Shown: one piece after another, positions 21,303 through 29,282 of the stretch
Layout of the letters: every line of letters begins with the position of its first letter
Position numbering within the stretch: the stretch's first letter is position 1
NCBI GenBank assembly: GCA_017511645.1
Contig: JAFWJH010000006.1
Coordinates: 1-43,065, forward strand
Origin: Candidatus Saccharimonadota bacterium
GTDB taxonomy: Bacteria > Patescibacteriota > Saccharimonadia > Saccharimonadales > Saccharimonadaceae
Length of the DNA: 43,065 nt
Direction of reading: 5' to 3'
Program-made: the position numbers and the translations under genes
The notes under the pieces: generated by a model
What the model was told of the DNA's origin: nothing
Database searches by the model: none
The model's input: the letters and a program-made list of their open reading frames with translations, nothing else

Positions 21303-22181
21303 ATGGCAAAGAAGGCTGGGAGAGTGAAAAAGTTTTTTTCTGGCTGGTGGACTTTAGTGGCTTTGATAGTGGTGCTCACCGCACTAAACACCGTTACTTT
21401 GATACAAAACTTGGACAGTTATGATTACATAGTGGAGACTAATGCGTTTTTTGCGCCGTTCGAGTTTTATGATAATCGCAAAATCGTAGGGGTGGATATT
21501 GAGATTATTAATCGTGTGGCAGAAAAATTGGATGCTAAGATTGAAATCAAAAATGTAGAGTTTGATCTAATTATCGACAACGTAGCAAGCGGAGTCTTGG
21601 CCGATGCTGGTGCGGCAGGTCTAACCATCACGCCAGCGCGGGCTGAAAAAGTAGATTTTACAATTCCCTATTACACATCGGTGCAATATGTGATTTATAA
21701 TAAAAACGAGGCGCCAGCCATACGAAACGAACACATAGTATGGGAGGCTTTGGCTGGTAAAACTTTAGGGTCGCAAATGGGCAGCACTGGATATATTTTT
21801 ATGTCTGACGAAATAGAAGATGGAGCGCTAAAAGACACCAAGACAAAAATTAAAGGCCTAGACTCGCACCAACTAGCAGCCGACGCGATCAACGCGCATA
21901 TTATAGATTATGCAATAGCCGATGAGTTAGCGGCGCAGTTTATCGTAGAGAAAAATCCGGATTTGGCGGCGCTACCGTTATATTATAGCGGCAATACACC
22001 CGACGAGGACTACCCGGTAGAAGAATCATATGCGATTGCAGTAAATAAACAAAGGCCCGAGCTGCTAGCGGCTTTTAATGAAGTACTGACCGAGATGCTT
22101 GAAATAAGCGAGGATGGCAAAAGTGAAATTGATAAATTGATATTAAAATATATGGGACTAACGGAGGAAACAAATGGATAA
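21303..22181 (+). CDS. amino-acid ABC transporter substrate-binding protein
   Basis: A periplasmic-binding-type (SBP_bac_3) protein of 292 residues. A membrane anchor (about 14-35, WTLVALIVVLTALNTVTL) holds it outside the cell instead of a lipoprotein signal. The body has the family's opening lobe (NAFFAPFEFYDNRKIVGVDI), DAGAAGLTITPARAEKVDFT, which forms much of the ligand site, and the second lobe hinge (GKTLGSQMGSTGYIFM). The ligand should be a polar amino acid, but which one is not clear. The start at 21303 is set by TGT-TATAAT ending 6 bases before the ATG; an upstream start would fall in tRNA-Arg. The next gene overlaps by 8 bases. Confidence 0.9.
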   Translation: MAKKAGRVKKFFSGWWTLVALIVVLTALNTVTLIQNLDSYDYIVETNAFFAPFEFYDNRKIVGVDIEIINRVAEKLDAKIEIKNVEFDLIIDNVASGVLADAGAAGLTITPARAEKVDFTIPYYTSVQYVIYNKNEAPAIRNEHIVWEALAGKTLGSQMGSTGYIFMSDEIEDGALKDTKTKIKGLDSHQLAADAINAHIIDYAIADELAAQFIVEKNPDLAALPLYYSGNTPDEDYPVEESYAIAVNKQRPELLAAFNEVLTEMLEISEDGKSEIDKLILKYMGLTEETNG

Positions 22182-22872
22182 CTTTTTTAATGAAATAGTA
22201 GAGCTATTTACTACACCACAGTATATCGACTCAATGCTGCATGGGTTTGCGCTAACGATGCAAATTGCATTTTTTGCGATTATTATTGGGCTGGTGCTAG
22301 GCACGATTATCGCCCTGATTGACACGGCGAAAAAATCCAAGTGGATGTTTTTGCCAAAGTTGATTTGTAAAATCTACACCACGATTATACGCGGCACGCC
22401 GATGGCGTTGCAGCTATTTATTATGTTCTTTGTGATTTTTGCGATACGAGGGTTTCCGCAGGTGATTATCGCGGTGCTGGCTTTTGGATTTAACTCGGCG
22501 GCTTATGTATCGGAAGTGATCCGCAGTGGAATACAATCGGTAGATGGTGGGCAGACCGAGGCCGGCCTGGCACTGGGGTTATCTAGGTTTACGATTTTCC
22601 GAAAAATCGTAGCGCCACAGGCAATCAAAAATATTATCCCGGCGCTGGGCAACGAAATTATTACCGTAATCAAAGAAACCGCTATTGTAAGTATGGTCGG
22701 GCTGTACGATCTTAACATGGCGGCTAAAGATATCGGCTCGGGCCAAAATATGGCGAGCTACATAGTACCAATGTTTACGGCGGCGCTGTTTTACCTGGCG
22801 GTAGTATACATAATTACCTTTGTGATTAAATGTATTGAGAAAAGATTAAGAAGAAGCGACAGGAGGATTTAG
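22174..22872 (+). CDS. amino-acid ABC transporter permease
   Basis: The 232-residue HisM/GlnP-type permease has about five membrane helices and the family's EAA-type loop, GGQTEAGLALGLSRFTIFRK, which docks on the ATPase. TTIIRGTPMALQLFIMFF and NEIITVIKETAIVSMVG are typical. It follows the binding protein with an 8-base overlap and a good ribosome-binding site (CGGAGG). One permease gene is present, so the channel is probably a homodimer. Confidence 0.95.
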   Translation: MDNFFNEIVELFTTPQYIDSMLHGFALTMQIAFFAIIIGLVLGTIIALIDTAKKSKWMFLPKLICKIYTTIIRGTPMALQLFIMFFVIFAIRGFPQVIIAVLAFGFNSAAYVSEVIRSGIQSVDGGQTEAGLALGLSRFTIFRKIVAPQAIKNIIPALGNEIITVIKETAIVSMVGLYDLNMAAKDIGSGQNMASYIVPMFTAALFYLAVVYIITFVIKCIEKRLRRSDRRI

Positions 22873-22874
22873 TG

Positions 22875-23603
22875 ATGGAAGAAAAAATCTTAAAAATCAA
22901 GGCACTTAAAAAGGTATTTGGCAAAAATAAGGTACTAAAAGGAATAGATTTTGAGTTAGCGGCGGGTGAGAGAGTGGTGGTGCTGGGGCCATCGGGGTCG
23001 GGTAAGTCTACTTTCCTACGCTGCATTAACCGGATGGAAGAGCCAACTTCGGGTGAAATATATTTTCACGATACTTTGATCACTGATAAAAACATCCAGA
23101 AAATGCGGCAAGATATAGGTATGGTGTTCCAGCATTTTAATTTGATTAATAATCTGACGGTGATGCAAAATCTGACTTTGGCGCCGGTGGTACTAAAACT
23201 AATGAAAGAAGAAGAGGCGGAAAAAAAGGCACGTAGCCTGCTAAGGCACATCGACCTGCTAGATAAGGCTGAGGCTTTCCCTGCCAGCCTGTCGGGCGGA
23301 CAAAAGCAGCGCATCGCCATTATCCGGGCCATGATGATGGATCCGAAAGTTTTGCTATTTGACGAGCCGACTTCGGCGTTAGATCCAGAATCAATCGGTG
23401 ATGTATTGTCGCTAATTCACGAAGTGGCGGACGCCGGCATGACAATGATGATTGTGACACACGAAATGGGGTTTGCCAGAGAAATCGCATCGAGGGTAGT
23501 GTTTATTGACGAAGGCAAGATCATAGAAGAAGGCACGCCGAGTGAGTTCTTTGAACATCCAAAAACACCTAGAGTGAAAGAGTTTCTGAAAAAAGTATTG
23601 TGA
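22875..23603 (+). CDS. amino-acid ABC transporter ATPase (GlnQ-type)
   Basis: The 242-residue ATPase has Walker A GPSGSGKSTFLR, a Q-loop in IGMVFQHFNLINNLTV, the ABC signature LSGGQKQR, Walker B VLLFDEPTSALDPE and the switch His in IVTHEMGFA. It powers the import of polar amino acids with the two genes before it. I place the start at ATG 22875, 8 bases after AGGAGG; a GTG at 22872 is directly before it. Its TGA stop is immediately followed by TATAAT, the -10 box of ackA. Confidence 0.96.
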   Translation: MEEKILKIKALKKVFGKNKVLKGIDFELAAGERVVVLGPSGSGKSTFLRCINRMEEPTSGEIYFHDTLITDKNIQKMRQDIGMVFQHFNLINNLTVMQNLTLAPVVLKLMKEEEAEKKARSLLRHIDLLDKAEAFPASLSGGQKQRIAIIRAMMMDPKVLLFDEPTSALDPESIGDVLSLIHEVADAGMTMMIVTHEMGFAREIASRVVFIDEGKIIEEGTPSEFFEHPKTPRVKEFLKKVL

Positions 23604-23609
23604 TATAAT
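23601..23609 (+). promoter_or_regulatory. extended -10 promoter of ackA overlapping the upstream stop codon
   Basis: TGATATAAT is read as stop codon (TGA, 23601-23603) plus -10 box (23604-23609). No convincing -35 box is seen. A leader of about 17 bases with AGGAGA precedes ackA. Confidence 0.55.
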
Positions 23610-23632
23610 ATATCTAATAAATAGGAGAAAAA

Positions 23633-24826
23633 ATGAAAGTATTGTGTGTCAATGCTGGGTCGTCGTCTTTGAAGTTTCAACTTTACGATATGCCGGCAGA
23701 GATTTCTGTTATTAGTGGGTATTTTGAAAAAATCGGGGCAGCGGATAGTTTTTACACTATCAAATATGAAGGCAAAAAAACCGAGACCGTAAAACCAGTC
23801 AAAGACCATTCCGAAGCGGTAAAAACAATGCTCGAAGAATTGGTAAACTACGGGGCGGTCAAAGATCTAGAAGAGATCCGCGGCGTGGGACACCGAGTAC
23901 TACACGGTGGGGAGAAATATGCGGATTCCGTTGTAATTGACGACCAAGTTTTGAAAGACATCAAAGATCTAACAAAATTAGGGCCTCTGCACCATCCTGG
24001 TAATATTGCTGGCATCAAGGCGATGCAAAAGGCCTTGCCAGATGCGGTGCAAGTAGCAGTGTTTGACACGGCGTTTCATCAGACAATTCCAAAAGTTCAG
24101 TTTATGTATCCAGTACCACTAGAATGGTATGAGAAATATGGCGTAAGAAAATATGGTTTCCACGGTACTAGCCACAAATATATTACGGAAGCAATGCAAA
24201 AAAAGCTCGGTAAAGAAGATATTAATTTGATTGTTTGTCACGTGGGGTCAGGGGCTTCGATTACTGCAGTAAAAGACGGTAAAAGCTACGATACGACGAT
24301 GGGCCTTACGCCACTCGATGGGCTGATGATGGGGACTCGATCTGGATCAATTGATCCATCCATTATCAAATATATGATCAACGAAGCAGGGATGTCTTAT
24401 GATGAAGTTGATGACGCTCTGAACAAAAAATCTGGACTACTTGGAATCTGCGGATTTAATGATAACCGTGATGTAGAGAAAGCGATTGGACAGGGGGACA
24501 AAAATGCGCGTTTGGCGCTAGATATGTATGTAGACCGGATAGACCGCTATATTGCCGAGTACTATTTGGAGCTAAGTGGCGAAGTGGATGCAATCGTGTT
24601 TACAGCCGGCGTACTAGAAAATGGGGCAGAGACTCGCGCATCAATCATCGAAGGTTTAGCGCCGCTGGGGATTAAGCTCAATCGCGAAGTAAATGATGCA
24701 ATTGCGAGCTTTAAGGAGATTACGAGCGGTGTTATCACAACAGAAGATTCGACCGTGCCGGTATACGTAGAGCCAACCAACGAAGAAATCATGATTATCC
24801 GCGACGCTTATAAACTCTGCAAATAA
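23633..24826 (+). CDS. ackA: acetate kinase
   Basis: AckA converts acetyl phosphate and ADP to acetate and ATP, a direct ATP source in fermentation. The 397-residue protein has the family signatures VLCVNAGSSSLKF near the N-terminus, GHRVLHGG, the HHPGN-type motif in GPLHHPGN, TAFHQTIP, and HGTSHKYI. The active-site Arg and Asp motifs appear as TRSGSIDPS. Length is normal. No phosphotransacetylase gene is in the window, so the source of acetyl phosphate is not visible. Confidence 0.97.
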   Translation: MKVLCVNAGSSSLKFQLYDMPAEISVISGYFEKIGAADSFYTIKYEGKKTETVKPVKDHSEAVKTMLEELVNYGAVKDLEEIRGVGHRVLHGGEKYADSVVIDDQVLKDIKDLTKLGPLHHPGNIAGIKAMQKALPDAVQVAVFDTAFHQTIPKVQFMYPVPLEWYEKYGVRKYGFHGTSHKYITEAMQKKLGKEDINLIVCHVGSGASITAVKDGKSYDTTMGLTPLDGLMMGTRSGSIDPSIIKYMINEAGMSYDEVDDALNKKSGLLGICGFNDNRDVEKAIGQGDKNARLALDMYVDRIDRYIAEYYLELSGEVDAIVFTAGVLENGAETRASIIEGLAPLGIKLNREVNDAIASFKEITSGVITTEDSTVPVYVEPTNEEIMIIRDAYKLCK

Positions 24827-24855
24827 GCGGGTAGCGGCCATGATATAATGGGCTT

Positions 24856-25794
24856 ATGTACATCTCTGATTTGATTGAAGATTTTTTGGAACATCTCGAG
24901 ATTGAAAGTGGGCGCAGCAAGAGAACGATCGAGAATTACCGCCTGTATCTAGAGAGATTTTTGGAGTTGTCGCAGGAAATCTTGAATAAAGACGATTTAA
25001 AGCCTGGCGATATCAACCGAGAACTTTTGAGAAAATATAGATTGCGACTAAATAGATATGGTTCGGAAAATGGTGGAGATGATCTAAAAACCATCACACA
25101 AGCCTATCATCTAGTGGCTTTACGTGGGTTTTTGAAATATTTGACACGGCGTGAGATAAAATCGCTGGATCCGTCGCTGGTAGATCTGCCGCATGTAGTA
25201 CGCAAGCAAGTAACATTCTTACATTTTGACGAAGTGGAGGATATGTTGAGCCAGATTGATACTTCGACAGAGTCGGGACTAAGAGATCGGGCAATTATAG
25301 AGCTGCTATACTCTGGAGGTCTGCGGGTATCTGAGCTAGTAAGTCTAGATCGTGGCTCTATTAACCTAGAGCGACGAGAGTTTATGGTGCGTGGCAAAGG
25401 TAGCAAAGACCGACCGATTTTTATCAGTCAATCAGCAGCAGACAGAGTACAAGATTATCTTGATGCGCGTACTGATTCCCTGCCGGCGCTGTTTCTGAAC
25501 AATTCGCGAAATACCCAAACGGTAGACACGTCGGGAAATTACCGACGGATTACAGCGCGCTCGGTAGAGCGGATTGTCGAGAAGTATGCGCGGCTGGCCG
25601 GCATTACCAAGCATGTGTCGCCGCACACGCTGAGGCATTCTTTTGCGACAGATCTACTTATGAACGGGGCGGATCTGCGTTCGGTACAGTCGATGTTGGG
25701 GCATTCGGATATCTCGACCACCCAGATTTACACACACGTGACGGATGCGCATCTCAAAGAAATACACGAGAAGTTTCATTCGGAGACGAAATAA
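24856..25794 (+). CDS. tyrosine recombinase XerC/XerD
   Basis: The 312-residue protein resolves chromosome dimers, working with FtsK (39159-41351). Residues about 1-100 form the SAM-like DNA-binding domain (ENYRLYLERFLELSQ), and the catalytic domain has Arg in SGGLRVSELVSL, the Lys loop GKGSKDRPI, the HTLRHSFATDLL box (His, Arg), the LGHSDISTTQIYTHV box (His, Tyr). A TGA-TATAAT box ends 6 bases before the ATG, so the mRNA should be leaderless. Whether it is XerC or XerD is unclear; small genomes often have one. It ends 3 bases from a convergent gene. Confidence 0.94.
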   Translation: MYISDLIEDFLEHLEIESGRSKRTIENYRLYLERFLELSQEILNKDDLKPGDINRELLRKYRLRLNRYGSENGGDDLKTITQAYHLVALRGFLKYLTRREIKSLDPSLVDLPHVVRKQVTFLHFDEVEDMLSQIDTSTESGLRDRAIIELLYSGGLRVSELVSLDRGSINLERREFMVRGKGSKDRPIFISQSAADRVQDYLDARTDSLPALFLNNSRNTQTVDTSGNYRRITARSVERIVEKYARLAGITKHVSPHTLRHSFATDLLMNGADLRSVQSMLGHSDISTTQIYTHVTDAHLKEIHEKFHSETK

Positions 25795-25797
25795 TTC

Positions 25798-27123
25798 CTA
25801 CTTTGAGAGGCTTTCAACAAGCGCCCTTGCTGTTTCTCTAGTGGCAGAGCTCCCGGCGCTTACGCTTTCGATATAATTATAGAGGAAAGTTTCATAATGA
25901 CTGGTGCCTTTAGTGATAATAGACTTATTTGTATTGCTATTGCTTTCTGTACAATCTGCTTTCGCATATGGAGACACAGTCCAGCCACCAAAATAATAGT
26001 ATTGTTTACCTTTATAAGTAAAGTCACCCCTAATTGAGCTTTCGCTACCTGGCTCGTATGTGGCGGCTGGACCTTTGTCAGATACTAGAACCGGGACAAT
26101 CCTACGGTTACTGCCACTTTGATAGCAGAGAAAACCGACCAGGGCGGGGAGATTATTGTTTTTTTCAGCACTATAGTTACCGATATAAGCAAACGTACCA
26201 CTTCGGCTAATAGCATATGGGCTGTCTTTGATGTCGGCAACACCGGACGGCGTGCTCGGATTTGAAGGATTCTCAGGCTCAGTTTCTGGAGTGGAAGGTG
26301 TTTCCCCTGGCTCTGATGGTTCGCTTGGTGAAGTCTGGGGCTTGATCTCTTTGATAGCGTCGGGGTCGTAGAGGCGCATAACGGTAGAGATGGTAGACGG
26401 AGTTTGGTCGCCAGTGCCGTACCAGCAGGTGCGGATATAGAAATCGTAGTAAGCGGACTTTTTCCCTCCTTCACTACCTGAGCCAGCAATAGTAGTAGAA
26501 TTTGGGTCTTTAACGGCGATGATATAAATACCCTCTGCTTTCTGGAGAGTATTGTTGAAATTTCCATTAGAAAGTATGCCGTTGCTATCACCAAAAATTA
26601 AATGCGGGTAGGTAGAAGCTGGAATAAATGTTTTGTCTGTGCTATTTTCAGTACTAATGTTATTATTAGCGGCGGAATAATATATGGTGTCTATGTCGGA
26701 GCTAGAAAGGTTCCGGGTGTTTATGGCGAAGGCTCTTTGGGTGGCGATATTGTTTGCATCGGCGGTGGAATACAAATCCGCGCAACTGGACGGTGAATAT
26801 TGGACAATGAGTTTGATTTCCTCTTCAGACATGCCTTCACCTTCAATGTCGATAGCATTGCCCGTAATAGTCTTCCATAGTTTACTATACTTACTTTCTT
26901 CGCCGTCATTTTTGTCGGCGATATAGGAAGCCTGAACAAAGCGTAAAGCTTCGGCCTGGGCGTCGATCTCTTCGCGAGCGAGAGTAGTCTCGAGGGCAGT
27001 TTGCGCACTAGAAGTACCACCGCTCATCACAGCCACCACAGCTACAGCCACCATCGAGAAAATCCCGACAGCTAGCATCACCTCAATCAGCGTATCACCT
27101 CTCTTGCCCACGCGTTTTATCAT
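25798..27123 (-). CDS. PilV-like minor pilin with large exported domain
   Basis: The 441-residue protein starts with a short basic leader and the prepilin motif RGDTLIEVMLAVGIFSM, with cleavage expected after Gly and the conserved Glu at +5. Asp at +1 is unusual, since most pilins have Phe, Leu or Met. The exported part has a helix (about 30-75), a beta-rich region with Tyr and Asn, a Pro/Ser/Glu-rich linker (about 268-295) and a C-terminal domain with GDFTYKGKQYYYFGGW. It probably caps or primes the pilus. TGA-TATAAT-AAGCTT precedes the ATG. PilD is next upstream, with its own leaderless promoter. Confidence 0.8.
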   Translation of the reverse strand: MIKRVGKRGDTLIEVMLAVGIFSMVAVAVVAVMSGGTSSAQTALETTLAREEIDAQAEALRFVQASYIADKNDGEESKYSKLWKTITGNAIDIEGEGMSEEEIKLIVQYSPSSCADLYSTADANNIATQRAFAINTRNLSSSDIDTIYYSAANNNISTENSTDKTFIPASTYPHLIFGDSNGILSNGNFNNTLQKAEGIYIIAVKDPNSTTIAGSGSEGGKKSAYYDFYIRTCWYGTGDQTPSTISTVMRLYDPDAIKEIKPQTSPSEPSEPGETPSTPETEPENPSNPSTPSGVADIKDSPYAISRSGTFAYIGNYSAEKNNNLPALVGFLCYQSGSNRRIVPVLVSDKGPAATYEPGSESSIRGDFTYKGKQYYYFGGWTVSPYAKADCTESNSNTNKSIITKGTSHYETFLYNYIESVSAGSSATRETARALVESLSK

Positions 27124-27135
27124 AAGCTTATTATA

Positions 27136-27948
27136 TCACATACCGATAGCGTAATAGAAAAAGTCGGCAAAAGTAAGGGTAATGACGAAGGCGATCACCA
27201 TGAAGGGGCCAAAATGGATTCTTTTGTTTTTGGATTTTTTAACCACCGGCGTCATGACGAGACAAGCCAAGACGTTAGCGATAAATAGAGTAATCAGCGC
27301 AAGCCAAGGGCTAGCTAGGGCAAGGCCTAGAGCCGTACCGAGGACCCAGTCGCCATCACCGACCCATTTGCCCTTTGAAATAATATAGAGGATAAAATAA
27401 AGCCCACCGAGAATAGCGACGGAGGCGATAGGGTCTAAGATGATGTTTGAGGAAAAGGAAGAACTAGAAAGAATAAGCCATTCTTTCAGGCATATTACTA
27501 TTATAGCACATATTATAGATATTGTCAAGCATAGGGTCGGTAGCTCGCCGTAAAGGCCGTCGTAGATTGCCAAAAATCCGAGGTTCAAAACAAGAAACAG
27601 CGTAAAGATAAAAACCGCCCATGTCAAAGGACTGGCAGAACCTATATTAATAGTAGTGCCAAGTGCCAAAAAGGTAAGCCCCATGCCAAGTTCGGACAAG
27701 ATTTCGGCAAGGCCGATTTTCTTGCCGCATTTACGGCATTTGCCATGTAAGACCAGCCAAGAGATGATGGGGATATTGTCGTACCATCTCAGCTGATAGC
27801 CGCAACTCAAGCAGACCGAGCGCGAAGAGAGTTTTTTGCTCTTCCCTTTTGAAGTGGTTTTTAGGTGCATGCGGCGGGCTTGGCAACAAAGGAATGAGCC
27901 TAGTGAGCTGCCGATAACAAAAAGTAAAATGATAAAAAATATCTGCAT
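27136..27948 (-). CDS. pilD: prepilin peptidase PilD
   Basis: PilD cuts the leader from prepilins and methylates the new N-terminus. The 270-residue membrane protein has the N-terminal part with two CxxC pairs (CLSCGYQLRWYDNIPIISW and CRKCGKK), several membrane helices, and the catalytic aspartates in LAIYDGLYGELPT and GDGDWVLGTALGLA. TGT-TACAAT ends 6 bases before the ATG, so the transcript should be leaderless. It serves the three pilins encoded around it. Confidence 0.95.
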   Translation of the reverse strand: MQIFFIILLFVIGSSLGSFLCCQARRMHLKTTSKGKSKKLSSRSVCLSCGYQLRWYDNIPIISWLVLHGKCRKCGKKIGLAEILSELGMGLTFLALGTTINIGSASPLTWAVFIFTLFLVLNLGFLAIYDGLYGELPTLCLTISIICAIIVICLKEWLILSSSSFSSNIILDPIASVAILGGLYFILYIISKGKWVGDGDWVLGTALGLALASPWLALITLFIANVLACLVMTPVVKKSKNKRIHFGPFMVIAFVITLTFADFFYYAIGM

Positions 27949-27968
27949 GGTTTTATTGTAACATAGGG

Positions 27969-27996
27969 TTGCGTTTCGTGAAAAATAATCTATAAT
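27969..27996 (+). promoter_or_regulatory. promoter of the plus-strand pilin gene
   Basis: TTGCGT (27969-27974) and TATAAT (27991-27996) are 16 bases apart, followed by AAGGAGA 5-7 bases before the ATG. It is one of the few promoters here with both a -35 box and a ribosome-binding site. Confidence 0.6.
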
Positions 27997-28013
27997 TAAG
28001 CGTAAGGAGAATT

Positions 28014-28487
28014 ATGAAAAAGGGTGAGAAAAGATCTGGTTTTACCATTATAGAAGTTTCGCTAGTGTTAGCCATTGCGGGGTTGATATTCTTGATGGTG
28101 TTTATTGCGTTGCCACAGCTGCAGCGATCGCAAAGGGACTCTAGGCGGCGGGATGATATCTTGATGTTCCTTGAAACTGTAAAAAAATATCAGACAAACA
28201 ATAGAGGGGCGCTACCAACTGATTGGCAGAATGATTTTGCCACGAATTATCTAGGGGGTTCTTTTATAGATCCAGATGGCGCAGCATATGCATTGATTCC
28301 ACAAAAGTGCACAACCACTGATGGCGAGAATTGCGACTATACTGAGCCGGAATATGTAGACCACAATCTATATGTCTTTACGCAGGCGACCTGCAACGGA
28401 GAAAAAGCCGTGCCAACATCCAACCCGAGAAATATCGCAGTAGTATACAAGCTAGAGGGTGCTGGTGTTTATTGCGCAAATACATAA
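28014..28487 (+). CDS. type IV pilin (copy 1)
   Basis: The 157-residue prepilin has the leader MKKGEKRSG, then FTIIEVSLVLAIAGLIFLMV with Glu at +5. A surface domain follows with two probable disulfides near the end (CTTTDGENC and CNGEKAVPTS...YC). The first 60 mature residues are very similar to those of the second pilin at 28624-29211, including ALPxLQRSQRDxxRR. The gene faces the second pilin across a pair of hairpins. Either or both could be the main pilus subunit. Confidence 0.93.
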   Translation: MKKGEKRSGFTIIEVSLVLAIAGLIFLMVFIALPQLQRSQRDSRRRDDILMFLETVKKYQTNNRGALPTDWQNDFATNYLGGSFIDPDGAAYALIPQKCTTTDGENCDYTEPEYVDHNLYVFTQATCNGEKAVPTSNPRNIAVVYKLEGAGVYCANT

Positions 28488-28541
28488 GGGTTTGGACTTT
28501 TCTTTGGGTAAGGAAAAGGCCAACGAAAGAAGCCAATCAGA

Positions 28542-28576
28542 AAATTGAACCGGAAGTGAATCCCGGTTCAATTTTT
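28542..28576 (+). terminator. strong terminator of pilin copy 1
   Basis: AAATTGAACCGG (28542-28553) and CCGGTTCAATTT (28563-28574) pair perfectly over 12 bp around a 9-base loop, followed by T. It could work in both directions and separate the convergent pilin genes. Confidence 0.85.
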
Positions 28577-28582
28577 GCCTGT

Positions 28583-28613
28583 GCTAGTCTAGTTCCGTTG
28601 GAGCTAGACTAGC
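28583..28613. repeat. perfect 10-bp inverted repeat between the pilin genes
   Basis: GCTAGTCTAG (28583-28592) and CTAGACTAGC (28604-28613) are exact complements around an 11-base loop. There is no T run on either side, so it may stabilise the 3' end of the minus-strand pilin mRNA rather than end transcription. Confidence 0.6.
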
Positions 28614-28623
28614 CAGATTAATT

Positions 28624-29211
28624 CTATTGATCGTCGATACAATAGACGCCTGCGCCTTCGAGGCGGTAAAGCACTGCATAGTGACGGGGTGTGTCCTTAA
28701 CGGCTTCATCGTCATTACATTTCGCACCAGTCTGAATATATACCATGTGGTCCATAGACGTTAAGTCGTTCAACGAAAATGTAGTATCTCCCTGCTCAGC
28801 AATAACTACTCCATAGAAGGTACCGTCTGGGTCTTTGAACTCATTCTTTTTTGCGGTACCGTCAGTAGTGCTCGCTCCAGAGTTCATGTAATCACGCACA
28901 AACCTACATGCTTCGTTGTTGCTGCACACAATTTCACCTTTGTTTGTATTTGCTATATTAGCCTCGTCATATGGATCCCAACTGGCTGCGCTAGGTAATG
29001 TGGTTGGGGAGGTTTGGTGGTTTGTTTGATATTGGGTAAGAGAGGTATCTACACGCGCAATATCATTACGGCGAGCCGTATCACGCTGTGAGCGCTGGAG
29101 TGCTGGGAGCGCGACGAATACCATAAGGAAGATCAAGCCCGCGATAGCAAGCACGAGCACGACTTCGATGATGGTGAAGCCTTTCTTAGAGTTGATATTT
29201 TGTTTTGCCAT
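28624..29211 (-). CDS. type IV pilin (copy 2)
   Basis: The 195-residue prepilin has the leader MAKQNINSKKG, then FTIIEVVLVLAIAGLIFLMV with Glu at +5. The exported domain contains CSNNEACRF and a closing Cys pair near the end (KCNDDEAVK...YC). It has a strong ribosome-binding site (AGAAAGGA) and its own promoter, separate from the pilM-pilC operon upstream. Its longer exported domain and stronger translation signals make it a candidate for the main pilus subunit. Confidence 0.93.
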   Translation of the reverse strand: MAKQNINSKKGFTIIEVVLVLAIAGLIFLMVFVALPALQRSQRDTARRNDIARVDTSLTQYQTNHQTSPTTLPSAASWDPYDEANIANTNKGEIVCSNNEACRFVRDYMNSGASTTDGTAKKNEFKDPDGTFYGVVIAEQGDTTFSLNDLTSMDHMVYIQTGAKCNDDEAVKDTPRHYAVLYRLEGAGVYCIDDQ

Positions 29212-29246
29212 ATATAAATCCTTTCTAGATCTTTATGCTTAAGTTT

Positions 29247-29275
29247 ATAATAACCGAAAATAAATGTAAAATCAA
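29247..29275 (-). promoter_or_regulatory. promoter of pilin copy 2
   Basis: On the minus strand, TTGATT (29270-29275) and TATTAT (29247-29252) are 17 bases apart. The leader is about 28 bases long and holds AGAAAGGA. Confidence 0.6.
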
Positions 29276-29282
29276 GTATCTT

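Noticed and set aside
24856-25794. Integrase of a prophage or integrative element
   Set aside because: The protein looks like housekeeping XerC/D, lies next to ackA, and no attachment repeats or phage genes are visible nearby.
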